Shown one piece after another: positions 45,041 through 56,100 of a stretch of DNA of 64,000 bases. The DNA is from Ignavibacteriales bacterium (GTDB taxonomy: Bacteria > Bacteroidota > Ignavibacteria > Ignavibacteriales > Melioribacteraceae). Made by a program: the position numbers and the translations under genes. The notes beneath the pieces are model-generated. The model saw only the letters and a list, made by a program, of their open reading frames with translations, was not told the origin of the DNA and ran no database searches. Position 1 is the first letter of the stretch. Each line of letters begins with the position of its first letter. Location: positions 1 through 64,000 of the forward strand of contig JACOUS010000041.1 in assembly GCA_016177735.1 (NCBI GenBank). The letters run 5' to 3'.

Positions 45041-46035
45041 TGATCAGTACAACGTTGGACTCTCTAAAAAAATTAAAGAAAAAATTTTACAACAAACGGG
45101 TTGCCGTTATTGGCGATATGATGCTCGACTGCTATTACTGGGGCAACGTTAACAGAATTTCTCCCGAAGCGCCGGTTCCGGTTATCGAAGTTGACGATGA
45201 GTTTTCACGGTTCGGCGGAGCTTTGAATGTTGCACACAATATTACAACCCTCGGCGGAATTGCTTTTCCCGTCGGTGTAATCGGAAACGATAACGAAGGC
45301 AAAATTTTACGAAGACTAATGAAGGAAGCAAAGATTAACGGTGAAGGGATAATCGCTGAAAATAAAAGACCAACTACCGCGAAGACAAGAGTTATAGCCG
45401 ATAAACAACATGTCGTTCGTATTGATAAAGAGAAAACCCATGCAATTGACTCGAAGACAGAACAGAAAATTTTGAACGCATTAAAAAAAGACATCAAAAA
45501 AATTGATGCCATTATTCTTGAGGATTATAACAAAGGAGTTTTAACACCGAATCTTATTTCGGAAATTATTTCCATTGCCAATAATGAAAAAAAGATTGTC
45601 ACCGTAGATCCGAAGTTCCATAATTTTTTCGCTTATCAAAATGTTACCGTATTTAAGCCGAACAGAAAAGAAACGGAAGATGCTTTTGGAATAAGAATTA
45701 AGACTGCAAAAGATGTTACGAACGCCGGCGAAAAACTTCTTGAACGGCTCAAATCAAAATATGTTTTACTGACTCTCGGCGCAGAAGGAATTGCATTGTT
45801 CGAAAAAAATAAATCGGAACGGAGAGTTCCTACCAAAGCAAGAAAAGTTGCCGATGTTTCCGGCGCCGGCGATACCGTAATTTCCACTTTAACGATGGCA
45901 CTTACAGCCGGAGCCGATATTTACGATGCTACATATCTTGCTAACTTTGCCGGCGGACTCGTCTGCCAGGAAGTTGGCATCGTGCCGATTGAAATAGATA
46001 ATTTGTTCAACGCAATAATGGATGAAATAAAATGA
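45040..46035 (+). CDS. rfaE1: D-glycero-beta-D-manno-heptose-7-phosphate kinase
   Basis: A ribokinase-fold sugar kinase that makes heptose-1,7-bisphosphate, the precursor of ADP-heptose for the LPS core. The 331-residue protein has the PfkB-type signatures: VIGDMMLDCYYWGNVNRISPEAPVPV, GGALNVAHN and the anion-hole region VADVSGAGDTV with its catalytic aspartate. In many bacteria this domain is fused to the adenylyltransferase (HldE); here they are separate and overlap by four bases. Confidence 0.94.
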   Translation: MISTTLDSLKKLKKKFYNKRVAVIGDMMLDCYYWGNVNRISPEAPVPVIEVDDEFSRFGGALNVAHNITTLGGIAFPVGVIGNDNEGKILRRLMKEAKINGEGIIAENKRPTTAKTRVIADKQHVVRIDKEKTHAIDSKTEQKILNALKKDIKKIDAIILEDYNKGVLTPNLISEIISIANNEKKIVTVDPKFHNFFAYQNVTVFKPNRKETEDAFGIRIKTAKDVTNAGEKLLERLKSKYVLLTLGAEGIALFEKNKSERRVPTKARKVADVSGAGDTVISTLTMALTAGADIYDATYLANFAGGLVCQEVGIVPIEIDNLFNAIMDEIK

Positions 46036-46514
46036 ACTACGTCATTCATGTTGAAGAGCTTGCGAAAATCAGAAATGAGTTGAAGCATAAAAACAAAAAA
46101 ATTGTTTTTACAAACGGCTGTTTCGATATTATTCACGCCGGGCATGTTGATTATTTGACGAAGGCAAAAGAACTCGGCGATGTTTTAATTGTTGCGCTCA
46201 ACTCCGATGAATCCGTCACACGAATCAAAGGAAGCAAACGCCCGATCGTTCCTTTACCTGAACGTGCATTTGTAATTTCGCAGTTGAAAGCTGTTGATTA
46301 TGTTACAGTATTCGAAGAAGATACTCCGTACGAAACAATAAAAAAACTTGTGCCGGATATTCTTGTGAAAGGCGCCGATTGGTCGAAGGAAAATATTGTC
46401 GGGAAAGATATCGTTGAAAATGCCGGCGGCTCGATCGAGACTATTGAATTTGCTAACTTCCAATCCACAACCAATATTATCAAAACAATTGTGGAAAGAT
46501 TTAAAGAGCAATGA
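46032..46514 (+). CDS. rfaE2: D-glycero-beta-D-manno-heptose 1-phosphate adenylyltransferase
   Basis: A 160-residue nucleotidyltransferase that activates heptose-1-phosphate with ATP to ADP-heptose. The HxGH motif is in TNGCFDIIHAGHVDYL, and the second nucleotide-binding motif is in FQSTTNIIKTI. It is equivalent to the C-terminal half of HldE. Its ATG overlaps the preceding stop and its own stop overlaps tamB, so the three are translated together. Confidence 0.94.
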   Translation: MNYVIHVEELAKIRNELKHKNKKIVFTNGCFDIIHAGHVDYLTKAKELGDVLIVALNSDESVTRIKGSKRPIVPLPERAFVISQLKAVDYVTVFEEDTPYETIKKLVPDILVKGADWSKENIVGKDIVENAGGSIETIEFANFQSTTNIIKTIVERFKEQ

Positions 46515-49500
46515 ACGAAGAAATACCGAAAGCGTCACAACCGAAGCTTAAACGTTCTCTATTCAGAAAAATTATAAATCTCTTCATCGGGATTTTCCTC
46601 GGGATTGTTCTACTTCTTGTTCTGTTCATCGGGTTCTCTCAAACAAAAACCTTCCGCGATTTTTTAAGAGATAAAATTATTTCCCAAGTTAATTCTTCCA
46701 TCAACGGAAAATTGAGCATAGGAAAAATTGAAGGAACTCTTCTCACTTCTGTCTTTTTGCGCAGCATAATACTCACTACACAAGGCGACACTTTACTAAA
46801 CGCAAAGAATGTTGTTGTTAAAGTGAATGTTCTCCAGCTTCTATTAAAAAAAATTTATGTGAGAAATATTCTGCTCGAAGATGTAAAAGTAAAACTTCTG
46901 CAAAACGAAAAAGGCGAATGGAATTTTGAAAAGCTTGCAAAGCCCACTGAAGAAGACACGACAAAATCCGGCTTTACTTTTTTAATTGAAGTGAACGACC
47001 TTCAATTGCGCAACATTGATTTGGTGAAACAGACTTTTGAAAATGTTAACTCGCAGAAGAAATATCAAACGGCAAATTTTGGCGACTTGCGAATTGACAA
47101 CATTTACTTAACGGCACGCGCCTTCATTGATATCCAAAATTCCGATTATCTCCTTCAGCTAAAAGAATTATCTTTCAAACCGAATCTTAACCGGTTTACT
47201 CTGCGAAATATATCAGGTGAATTTGCCGTTACAAAAAATTTTGCGGGCGTAAAAAACTTTGCGCTTATCACGGATAGCAGCGACTTACGGTTAAATGCAC
47301 GAATTGACAGCTTGAATCTTTTCGGCAATGTTGCGCTCGAAGATTTCAAAAACTATCCGATCTCGATTGACCTCGACGCCGCATCCATAAATTTTGACGA
47401 TCTTTCTTCATTCATCGGCAGTACCGAAATTTTGAAAGGGAATCCTTCCGCAGAATTGAAAGCAAGCGGAAAGTTCGGCGGATTCAAAATTGAAAAGCTG
47501 ATTGTCGATTACAGAACAACTCATTTCGAATTGAGCGGCGAAGTTTTAAAACTTAACACGCCCGAAAATCTTTACATCAAAGCAAAGATTACCGATACCG
47601 ACATCAACTACAAAGATGTTAACGCTCTGCTCCCCTCTCTTGAACTGCCGGAGTTTGCAAAGTTATCCGTCTCCGGCGTAAATGTTGAGTACGAAGGCGA
47701 GCCGGTGAATTTTAAAACAAAGTTCTCCGGAAACATTGAAGACGGTTTTTTGCAGTTCGACTGCAAAATGAATCTTGCCGCCGAACCGATGAGATACGAT
47801 ATCAACTTTGAAACGGGCGATCTCGATTTGAGTCCGGTAATTGGTTTAACTACACTGCTCAATTCAAAAGGAAGTTTAACCGGCAAAGGTGTTTCGCCCG
47901 CGGATCTAAAATCGGAATTCCAGTTAACTGTGGAAAATTCTATGTTCGATCAAGTTCCGGTCGATAATTTTAAAATTACTTCAAAAGCTGCGGACAAAAT
48001 TATTGAACTTGAAGCCGAAGGTTTTAGCAAAGATTCCGAAGCATTGATTCTCGGAAGCATGGAGTTTGATAAAGATACAATCCCAACTTACAGTTTGGTC
48101 GGAAGCTTAAAACATCTCGATCTTTCTTCATATCTAAAAGACGATGAATACAAAAGCGATCTGAATTTTTATTTCAGCGCAGAAGGCAAGCACATCGATA
48201 TCGATGAAATAACCGGAACATTTTCCTTCGGCGTTGATTCATCGCAGTTCAAGAACACAAAAATTAATTACTCGCACATCGATGTTGATTTCAAAAAAGA
48301 TTCAACTTACAGAGAGATAAACCTCAAATCGGATTTTGTCGATTTCAATATCAACGGAAAATTTTCTTTGAAAGACGCACTCGATCTTTCGACTTACGAA
48401 GGGAAAACCATTTCGAAAATTATTGCAGATAAACTTGAAGAGTTGAATCCCCTTGCGGTAATGAATGAGTCGAGAAAAGAAAAAGTTGAAAGCGAGCCCG
48501 CACCGGATATCATTAATAAAGAAATACTTTTTAATTACGATTTCACTTTCAAAGATTTTTCTTTGTTTGCCGAGTTATTTGGTTTCGAAAAACTTGATAT
48601 TATCGGTTCCGGCAGCGGAACGATTCAAAACAAAGTTCCTAATTTTTCCGTCAACTCTGAAATCGATCTCGATTATTTTATAATGACCGATAACGACAGC
48701 ACGATTTATTTATCCAGCGTTGAAGCCGACATAAATTTCACACGCGACAACAGATTTACTTCTTTCGATAATTTGTTCGGTACTGCTTCACTTAACGGAA
48801 AAAGATTTTATTCGCAAGCAAGCATTAAAAATATTGCCGCGGACGTTGTGTTCAACCAGAGCAAACTTTTCTTCAGCGCTTCTGCTGATTACGAAGATTT
48901 CTTCAAAGCCGAAGCCGAAGGCGTTGTGCTGATGACCCCGAATGAACAGCAAATTATTATAGATAAAGTCGATGCGAGCTACGAAGGATTGAGCTGGACA
49001 AATAAAACTCCGATAAAAGTGTTGTTCAATCCGCAAAGGTTCAGCATTGCCGACTGCAAAGTTTACAACGACACATCTTTCATCAGCATAAACGGAATAA
49101 TTGAGAGCAGCGGCAAACAAGATATTAACGTGAGCGCATCTAAAATTTCAGGTTATGTACTCGGTAAACTATTTGCCGGTACCGAAAACCACGAGCTTAC
49201 CTCAAACGGAGAGTTTAACGGAAAGATAACCGGTTATTTCAAAAATCCTATTATCCGTTCCACTCTAAAAATCGATAAGCTTTCGTACAATAATTACAGG
49301 CTCGGAATGCTGACCGGAACAATTGATTACGCAGATAAACAAGTGATAACCGGTATAAATTTTCTCGATTCGACATACAACGCAAACAAACCACTCCTTA
49401 CTTTTTCGGGAACGATTCCGGTAGATTTGAGTTTTGGTTTCGTAAAAGATAGAATGATTAAAGATCAGCAGATGGATTTAAAATTAGTTTCGATCGATTT

Positions 49501-51001
49501 TAATCTGCGCTCGCTCGGCAACACACTGCCCGGCATTAAAGATCAATCGGGAAACTTGGTTTCGGATATTTCCATTAAGGGAACCATCAGCAATCCGCAG
49601 TTTTCAGGATATTTAACTTTATCGAACGGTTACTTTTTATCAACCTATTCCAATCTTCCCTACTCAACGGAATTTAAAATGAAATTGGAAGAACAAGGAA
49701 TTATAGTTGATAACTTTACACTTGCAAATGCCGGCGGAACAAAATATCCGGGCACAATTAAAGGATACGGCACAATAATGTTCGACGGGTTCAGCATCAA
49801 AGATTTGTTGATAAGATTCAACGGAGACATTGCTTTGCTGAGTAATCAATCGAGAACAAACAGTCCGCTCTTTTACGGAGATTTAAAAATTGGAACCGGA
49901 AGCGACTGGCTGCTGACTCTTCAAAATGAAAGACTCTTTTTCAAAGGCGATATTCTTTTAAAGGAAACAAATCTTACAATTACAACAACCGAGCAAGCGG
50001 CACAGTCCAACAATAATTTTAATATTATTTACGTAATAGATTCAACAAAGATAGACCGCGAGCAGATTAAGTTTCAGGAAATTCTCTCCGGCGGAAAAAA
50101 TGGTCAAGCCGGCACTTCATCAACAGAGAAAAAAATAAATATAGATTATGATATCGGCGTGAAAGTAGAAAATACTGCGCGTATAACTTTTATACTTTCG
50201 CAAGCGGTAAACCAAAGACTACTCGTTGAAATGCGCGGTGATCTGCAATATGTAAATATTGGCGGCGCAACACGTGCACAAGGAGCTTTCACATTAATGC
50301 CCGGCTCCAAATTGGAGTTTTTCAAAAACTTTGATGCAGAAGGTTTCCTTCGTTTTGAAAGTGATGTTACAAATCCGTATCTCGATGTGGTTGCAACATA
50401 CACAAGTGATTACATCAATCCTCGCGATGCCGATGCAACTCCACAAGATGTAGCAGTAAAAATTAAAATCAAAGGTCCGCTCAACGATCTCGGAAAAAAT
50501 CTTACCAATAATCCCGAAAGCATGGGCATTTATGTCGGTTCAAGAAATATTCAAAACAATGTTAGAGAAAGCAGATACGATTACGCAGATGCGTTCTCAT
50601 TTATTCTGATCGGCAAATTTAAAGATGATTTGACTGCTCAGGATAAAACGCAAGTTGCCGGTTTAACAAATGATCTCGGCAATACGGCAACTTCATTTCT
50701 CGGACCGATTCTCACAAGCTTCGTAAATTCTGCCGTTGGTGATTTAATCAACAACATTCAGATAAGCCAAAGCGGCGAGTACACAAAATTCAATCTCTCC
50801 GGAAGAATTCAAAACTTGCGCTACAGTTTCGGCGGAACGACCGAGTTGTTTCAAAATCTCAACAAAGCTAATATCAAGATCGAATATCTCTTCGACCCGA
50901 AATTTTTGATACGGCTCGAAAGAAAAGATCCCGTTGCACAAACATTTGGACTTGATGAAAAGATAAACGAAATTGCATTAAAGTATAGATTCGAGTTTTG
51001 A
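46511..51001 (+). CDS. tamB: TamB-family translocation/assembly protein
   Basis: A 1496-residue envelope protein. It has one N-terminal membrane anchor (about residues 20-45) and a long stretch of repeated beta strands resembling AsmA/TamB-type bridge proteins. The C-terminal DUF490/TamB domain (about 1150-1496) includes QNERLFFKGDILLKET and RVDPYLDVVATY-like segments. TamB works with an Omp85 protein in outer-membrane protein assembly or phospholipid transport. A TamA partner is not adjacent; the barrel protein at 53128 could play that role (inference). It overlaps rfaE2 by four bases and rnr by one base. Confidence 0.88.
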   Translation: MNEEIPKASQPKLKRSLFRKIINLFIGIFLGIVLLLVLFIGFSQTKTFRDFLRDKIISQVNSSINGKLSIGKIEGTLLTSVFLRSIILTTQGDTLLNAKNVVVKVNVLQLLLKKIYVRNILLEDVKVKLLQNEKGEWNFEKLAKPTEEDTTKSGFTFLIEVNDLQLRNIDLVKQTFENVNSQKKYQTANFGDLRIDNIYLTARAFIDIQNSDYLLQLKELSFKPNLNRFTLRNISGEFAVTKNFAGVKNFALITDSSDLRLNARIDSLNLFGNVALEDFKNYPISIDLDAASINFDDLSSFIGSTEILKGNPSAELKASGKFGGFKIEKLIVDYRTTHFELSGEVLKLNTPENLYIKAKITDTDINYKDVNALLPSLELPEFAKLSVSGVNVEYEGEPVNFKTKFSGNIEDGFLQFDCKMNLAAEPMRYDINFETGDLDLSPVIGLTTLLNSKGSLTGKGVSPADLKSEFQLTVENSMFDQVPVDNFKITSKAADKIIELEAEGFSKDSEALILGSMEFDKDTIPTYSLVGSLKHLDLSSYLKDDEYKSDLNFYFSAEGKHIDIDEITGTFSFGVDSSQFKNTKINYSHIDVDFKKDSTYREINLKSDFVDFNINGKFSLKDALDLSTYEGKTISKIIADKLEELNPLAVMNESRKEKVESEPAPDIINKEILFNYDFTFKDFSLFAELFGFEKLDIIGSGSGTIQNKVPNFSVNSEIDLDYFIMTDNDSTIYLSSVEADINFTRDNRFTSFDNLFGTASLNGKRFYSQASIKNIAADVVFNQSKLFFSASADYEDFFKAEAEGVVLMTPNEQQIIIDKVDASYEGLSWTNKTPIKVLFNPQRFSIADCKVYNDTSFISINGIIESSGKQDINVSASKISGYVLGKLFAGTENHELTSNGEFNGKITGYFKNPIIRSTLKIDKLSYNNYRLGMLTGTIDYADKQVITGINFLDSTYNANKPLLTFSGTIPVDLSFGFVKDRMIKDQQMDLKLVSIDFNLRSLGNTLPGIKDQSGNLVSDISIKGTISNPQFSGYLTLSNGYFLSTYSNLPYSTEFKMKLEEQGIIVDNFTLANAGGTKYPGTIKGYGTIMFDGFSIKDLLIRFNGDIALLSNQSRTNSPLFYGDLKIGTGSDWLLTLQNERLFFKGDILLKETNLTITTTEQAAQSNNNFNIIYVIDSTKIDREQIKFQEILSGGKNGQAGTSSTEKKINIDYDIGVKVENTARITFILSQAVNQRLLVEMRGDLQYVNIGGATRAQGAFTLMPGSKLEFFKNFDAEGFLRFESDVTNPYLDVVATYTSDYINPRDADATPQDVAVKIKIKGPLNDLGKNLTNNPESMGIYVGSRNIQNNVRESRYDYADAFSFILIGKFKDDLTAQDKTQVAGLTNDLGNTATSFLGPILTSFVNSAVGDLINNIQISQSGEYTKFNLSGRIQNLRYSFGGTTELFQNLNKANIKIEYLFDPKFLIRLERKDPVAQTFGLDEKINEIALKYRFEF

Positions 51002-53106
51002 TGAAAAAAGAAATTAAAGCATTTTTTAAGAACCACCCTTCTCTAAAAGTTAAGTCAAACGAGATTGCCGTTAAACTCGGCATTACCGAGGAATATCAAT
51101 ACGCAGAGTTGAAACATGTTCTGCATAAACTTACCGAAGAAGGTGTGATTGAAAAATTCGGAAAACGTTATTCGCTTGTGCACGGCAAATCTGAAAAACT
51201 GATCGGCACTGTGCAAATTGTTAACGAAGGAAGTTACGGCTTCGTTATATTAAAAGAAGGCGGATTGAAAACCGATGTTTTTGTTGCCGGTAAAAATTTG
51301 GGCACGGCTTTCGACAGCGATATTGTTGAAGTAAATTTCTTCGCAAAGAAAACCGGCAGAAGCATTGAAGGTGAAGTAATCCAGATTATCGAACGAGCGC
51401 ACACAGAAATTGTGGGCACTCTGCAGAAAAGTAAATCGTTCTATTTTGTAATTCCAGATGATAAAAAAATTCACCGCGATATTTATGTGCACCCCAAAAA
51501 GATTGGGCATGCAAAAGTTGGCGATAAAGTTGTTGTTGCAAATATCGAATGGAGATCGCCGGATTTAAATCCCGAAGGAACAATAACGGAATTACTCGGC
51601 AAAGCCGGAACCTACGATGCTGAAATTGCTTCGATAGCAAGAGAATTAAAACTGCCGTATAAATTTCCAAAAGAAGTTTTAAAGGAAGCAGAAACAATAT
51701 CCGTAGAAATTCCTGAAAAAGAAATTAAGAAACGCCTCGACTTGCGCAACACAATAACTTTTACGATCGATCCCGATGATGCAAAAGATTTTGACGATGC
51801 AGTTTCAATAGAAGAACTCGAAAATGGAAATTATTCCGTCGGTGTTCACATTGCAGATGTAAGTCATTACGCGCGCGAAGGACACAGAATCTACGAAGAA
51901 GCATTGAAGCGCGGAACAAGCGTTTATCTTGTCGGCAAAGTAATTCCGATGCTTCCCGAAAATTTATCGAATGTAATCTGCTCGCTTGTTCCCGACAAAG
52001 ACCGGCTTACATTTTCCGTAATTGCGGAAATAACACCCGCCGCTAAAATTGTTAAATATGAAATTTGCAAAAGTATCATCAACAGCAAAAGACGTTTTAC
52101 GTACGATGAAGTACAAAAAATTCTGGACAACAAAAAAGGCGAACACTACGAAAAGATTTTTAAATTAAATGAAATCGCCAAGCAGCTCCGCCAGAAAAGA
52201 ATGAAGAAAGGGAGTATAAACTTTTTTACTCCTGAAGTTGTCTTTAAACTGGATAATTCAGGCAAACCTGTTGATATAACCGTAAAAGTAATTAAAGAGA
52301 GCCACAACCTGATTGAAGAATTTATGTTGATGGCAAATCAAATAGTTGCCGAGCAGTTCAAGCCCAAAAAGAACATAGAAGCGATTCCTTTTGTTTATAG
52401 AATACACGATCTGCCGGATAAAGAAAAGGTAAATGAGTTTGCGCGGTTTGTAAGATCGCTCGGTTATTCTTTCGACCCGAACTCTGCAAACAAACCTTTG
52501 CAGTTTCAAAAACTTTTGGAAAGCGTTCAAGGCACCGAAGAAGAAGCAGTTGTTAACGAAGTTGCAATTCGTTCAATGGCAAAAGCAGTTTACTCAATAA
52601 ATAACATCGGGCATTACGGTTTGGGGTTCAAATATTATACTCACTTCACTTCTCCCATCCGCAGATTTCCCGATCTTGTTGTTCATAATCTGCTTAATAA
52701 TTTTTTAGATAATAAGTTAGAGAAAAATTTATCCATAGCAGATTTGGAAGAAATTTGCAATCATTCGTCTGCTCAAGAACGGAATGCTATAAATGCCGAA
52801 CGGCTTTCGGTAAAGTTGAAACAAATTGAATATTTGAAAGGTAAGGTAGGAAGTGATTTCCACGGTGTTGTTTCGGGCATTACACATTTTGGAATCTTTA
52901 TTGAACTGAGCCAAAATTTGGCTGAAGGAATGATACGATTGAGGGATTTGGAAGACGACTTTTATATTTACGATGAAAAAAATTATTCCATCACCGGAAG
53001 AAAATACGGAAGAAGAATCCGTTTGGGCGATAAAATAAATGTAAAACTGATACGGGTAGATGACGAGAAACGCGAAATTGATTTTGTCCTACTCGAAAAT
53101 GATTAG
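51001..53106 (+). CDS. rnr: Ribonuclease R
   Basis: A 3'-5' exoribonuclease of the RNB family that degrades structured RNA. Order: an N-terminal helix-turn-helix-like segment (residues 1-60), cold-shock domains (about 65-225), the catalytic RNB domain with the acidic cluster in TIDPDDAKDFDDAVS (about residues 253-267), and a C-terminal S1 domain (about 610-695). The length of 701 residues fits. I chose the ATG at 51001, which overlaps the tamB stop (TGATG), over the TTG at 50998. Its placement after tamB in an operon is ordinary for this lineage as far as I can tell. Confidence 0.95.
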   Translation: MKKEIKAFFKNHPSLKVKSNEIAVKLGITEEYQYAELKHVLHKLTEEGVIEKFGKRYSLVHGKSEKLIGTVQIVNEGSYGFVILKEGGLKTDVFVAGKNLGTAFDSDIVEVNFFAKKTGRSIEGEVIQIIERAHTEIVGTLQKSKSFYFVIPDDKKIHRDIYVHPKKIGHAKVGDKVVVANIEWRSPDLNPEGTITELLGKAGTYDAEIASIARELKLPYKFPKEVLKEAETISVEIPEKEIKKRLDLRNTITFTIDPDDAKDFDDAVSIEELENGNYSVGVHIADVSHYAREGHRIYEEALKRGTSVYLVGKVIPMLPENLSNVICSLVPDKDRLTFSVIAEITPAAKIVKYEICKSIINSKRRFTYDEVQKILDNKKGEHYEKIFKLNEIAKQLRQKRMKKGSINFFTPEVVFKLDNSGKPVDITVKVIKESHNLIEEFMLMANQIVAEQFKPKKNIEAIPFVYRIHDLPDKEKVNEFARFVRSLGYSFDPNSANKPLQFQKLLESVQGTEEEAVVNEVAIRSMAKAVYSINNIGHYGLGFKYYTHFTSPIRRFPDLVVHNLLNNFLDNKLEKNLSIADLEEICNHSSAQERNAINAERLSVKLKQIEYLKGKVGSDFHGVVSGITHFGIFIELSQNLAEGMIRLRDLEDDFYIYDEKNYSITGRKYGRRIRLGDKINVKLIRVDDEKREIDFVLLEND

Positions 53107-53127
53107 TTAAAAAAAGGTGGTTGAGTC

Positions 53128-56100
53128 ATGAAAAAAAATTTCTTAACAATTGCCGCAATGATTTTTTTAACGGGCATTACATTTGCACAATTCGGGCAAA
53201 ACAAAGTTCAGTACAAAGACCACAACTGGTATTACATACAAACAAAACATTTTGATGTTTACTTCGATAAAGGCGGCGAACGAATTGCTGAGTTTACTGC
53301 ATCTATTGCCGAAGACGCTCTTGCCAATTTGCAGAAAGATATGAATTACCAGATCAATAATAGAATTTCACTCATCGCGTATAATTCCCACAATGATTTT
53401 CAGGAAACAAACGTAACTGATGAATATACCGGTCAAGGAATCGGCGGCTTTACCGAACCTTTCAAAAACAGAGTTGTCTTCCCTTTCGAAGGTTCGTATC
53501 AAAAATTCAAACATGTTATTTATCATGAACTTGTTCATGCAGTAATGCAAGACATGTATTACGGCGGTACGATACAAAATATTATTTCTCGCGGAATAAC
53601 TTTGCAGCTTCCCCATTGGTTTATGGAAGGCAGTGCAGAATTTCTATCTCAGGGCTGGGAAACAAATACCGATATGTTCCTCAGGAATGCAATCATCAGC
53701 GAATCATTACCCGACATAAATCAACTCGGCGGTTATCTCGGTTACCGCGGCGGTCAATCCGTATTTAAATATATTGCCGATACTTACGGAAGACAAAAAA
53801 TCGGCGAGTTGATGAATAAAATTCAAACTCACGGTTCGCTCGAAGCGGCACTCAAAGCTTCCATCGGAATTGATTTCGAAGAACTAAATACAAGATGGAA
53901 AAAAAGTTTGAAGAAAGAATACTGGCCCGATATTGCAAAACGCGAAGACCCGGATGAATTTGCAAAGAGATTAACAGACAACAAAAAAACAATAGGATTT
54001 TATAATACAAGCCCGGCAATTTCTCCGCAAGGCGATAAAATAGCTTTCATTTCCGATAGAGATATTTATCTCGATGTTTATATCATGGATGCAAACGACG
54101 GAAAAATTTTGAAGAAGATTGTTGAAAGCGGAAAGACAAATGATTTTGAAGAACTTAATCTTCTACATCCATCGCTTACCTGGTCGCCCGATAATAAAAG
54201 GGTTGCGCTCTCTTCCAAGAACAGCGGCTTCGATGTTATTACAATAATTGATACAGAAACAGACGAGAGCAGTGAACTCCCTTTTAAGTTTACCGGCATC
54301 GAATCGGTGAATTGGTCGCGCGACGGTAACAAACTTGCGTTCAATGCACAGAACTCGATTCAATCGGATATTTATGTTTACGATTTCACAAACGGTTCTC
54401 TTGAAAACATTACCAACGATCTCTTCAGCGATTTTGATCCGGTATGGAGCCCCGACGGAAGTGCAATTGTCTTTTCATCCGATAGAGAAAATTATGTAAG
54501 CGGAAAAATATCAGATGATTTTATGATGCAGAACCACGATTACGAATTTCTCGATCTCTATCTGCTTAACATTGCTTCAAAAAATATTGAAAGAATTACG
54601 GATTGGAAGTACAGTGCCGAAAGAGCAACAGTAGTTTCGCCGGACGGCAAAAGCATTTTGTTCATCTCCGATAAAAACGGCATTAACAATATTTACCGCA
54701 AGCAGATTCAACTTCCGGAAGACGGTTCGGTAAAATCAATTGTAGAATTAAAAGCAGTGCCGCTTACAAATTCTTTAAGCGAGTTAAGCCAGATGTCTCT
54801 TTCTTACGACGGAAAGAAAATGGTCTTCTCTGCACTCTACAATATGGGTTACAATATTTTTCTGATAAACAATCCTTTCGAAATGTCGGTTAACAGAGAT
54901 ACGCTCGAATTAACAAGCTACATGTCAAGCGTAATAAATAAGAATTCTGAAAAACTTTTTGTTGATGAATCAATTAAACAGGCGAAAGATTCCGTTGCCG
55001 CTGTTGATGTAATCGAAGAAACACCCGAAACCGATTCAACAAAAAAAGAACGGACTATTTTTACCGGGCAGTATGTTTCCGATAAAAAAGAAAAAACAGA
55101 TTCCGTGAATACCGATTACAGCCGTTATGTTTTCGGCGCCAACAGTGAAGAAAGCGACAGTGCCCGCATCGAGAAAAGGAATCAGCTCTTCAGCGAAAAA
55201 CTTGATGATAACGGGAACTTTCTTGTTAACAGATACAAAATAAATTTCACGCCGGATTTAATTTATGCAAACGCCGGATACAGCACTTTGTACGGCTTGC
55301 TCGGTACAACCGTACTCTCCTTCAGCGATGTTTTGGGCAATCACAGATTAATCGGCATTACAAGTTTGCAAGTTGATATTAAAAACAGCGACTACGGTTT
55401 GGCTTATTATTATTTGGAGAACAGACTCGATTTCGGGATCGAAGGATTTCACATGGCAAGATTTTTATACAAGAATAGTTTTTTTGGTTCGGAGTTGTAC
55501 CGCTTCAGAAATTTCGGTGTTGTAGCCTCGGCAAGTTATCCGCTGGACCGCTTTTACAGAATTGACGGGTCGTTGAGTGTAATGAGTGTTACTTCAGAAA
55601 ACCTTGATAATCTTTCCGTTCCAACCGATAAAGCTACTTACGTAATACCGGCTCTAAGTTTTGTTCATGATAATACTCTTTGGGGATACACAGCGCCAAT
55701 TGAAGGAACGCGTTATAGTTTAACGGCATTCGGCAACCCCGGTTTTTCAAATCACACGCAGAGTTTCTATTCGTTTGTTTGGGATTACAGAACATACATG
55801 CGCTTTTGGTTCGATAACGCTTTTGTATTCAGATTATCCGGCGGATATTCCGGCGGTGCTAATCCTCAAAGATTTTTCTTGGGAGGCACCGATAATTGGA
55901 TTAACAGATCATTCGCTACAAACGATATTCCGATTGAAGACGCTTCAGATTTTGCATTCTTATCGCCCGCAATGCCGATGAGAGGTTACGATTACGCCGA
56001 ACAGATCGGCTCAAAGTTTTCATTGTTAAATCTCGAACTTAGAATGCCGTTGATCAGATATCTTGTTACCGGACCTCTGCCGCTCTTATTTCAAAATATT

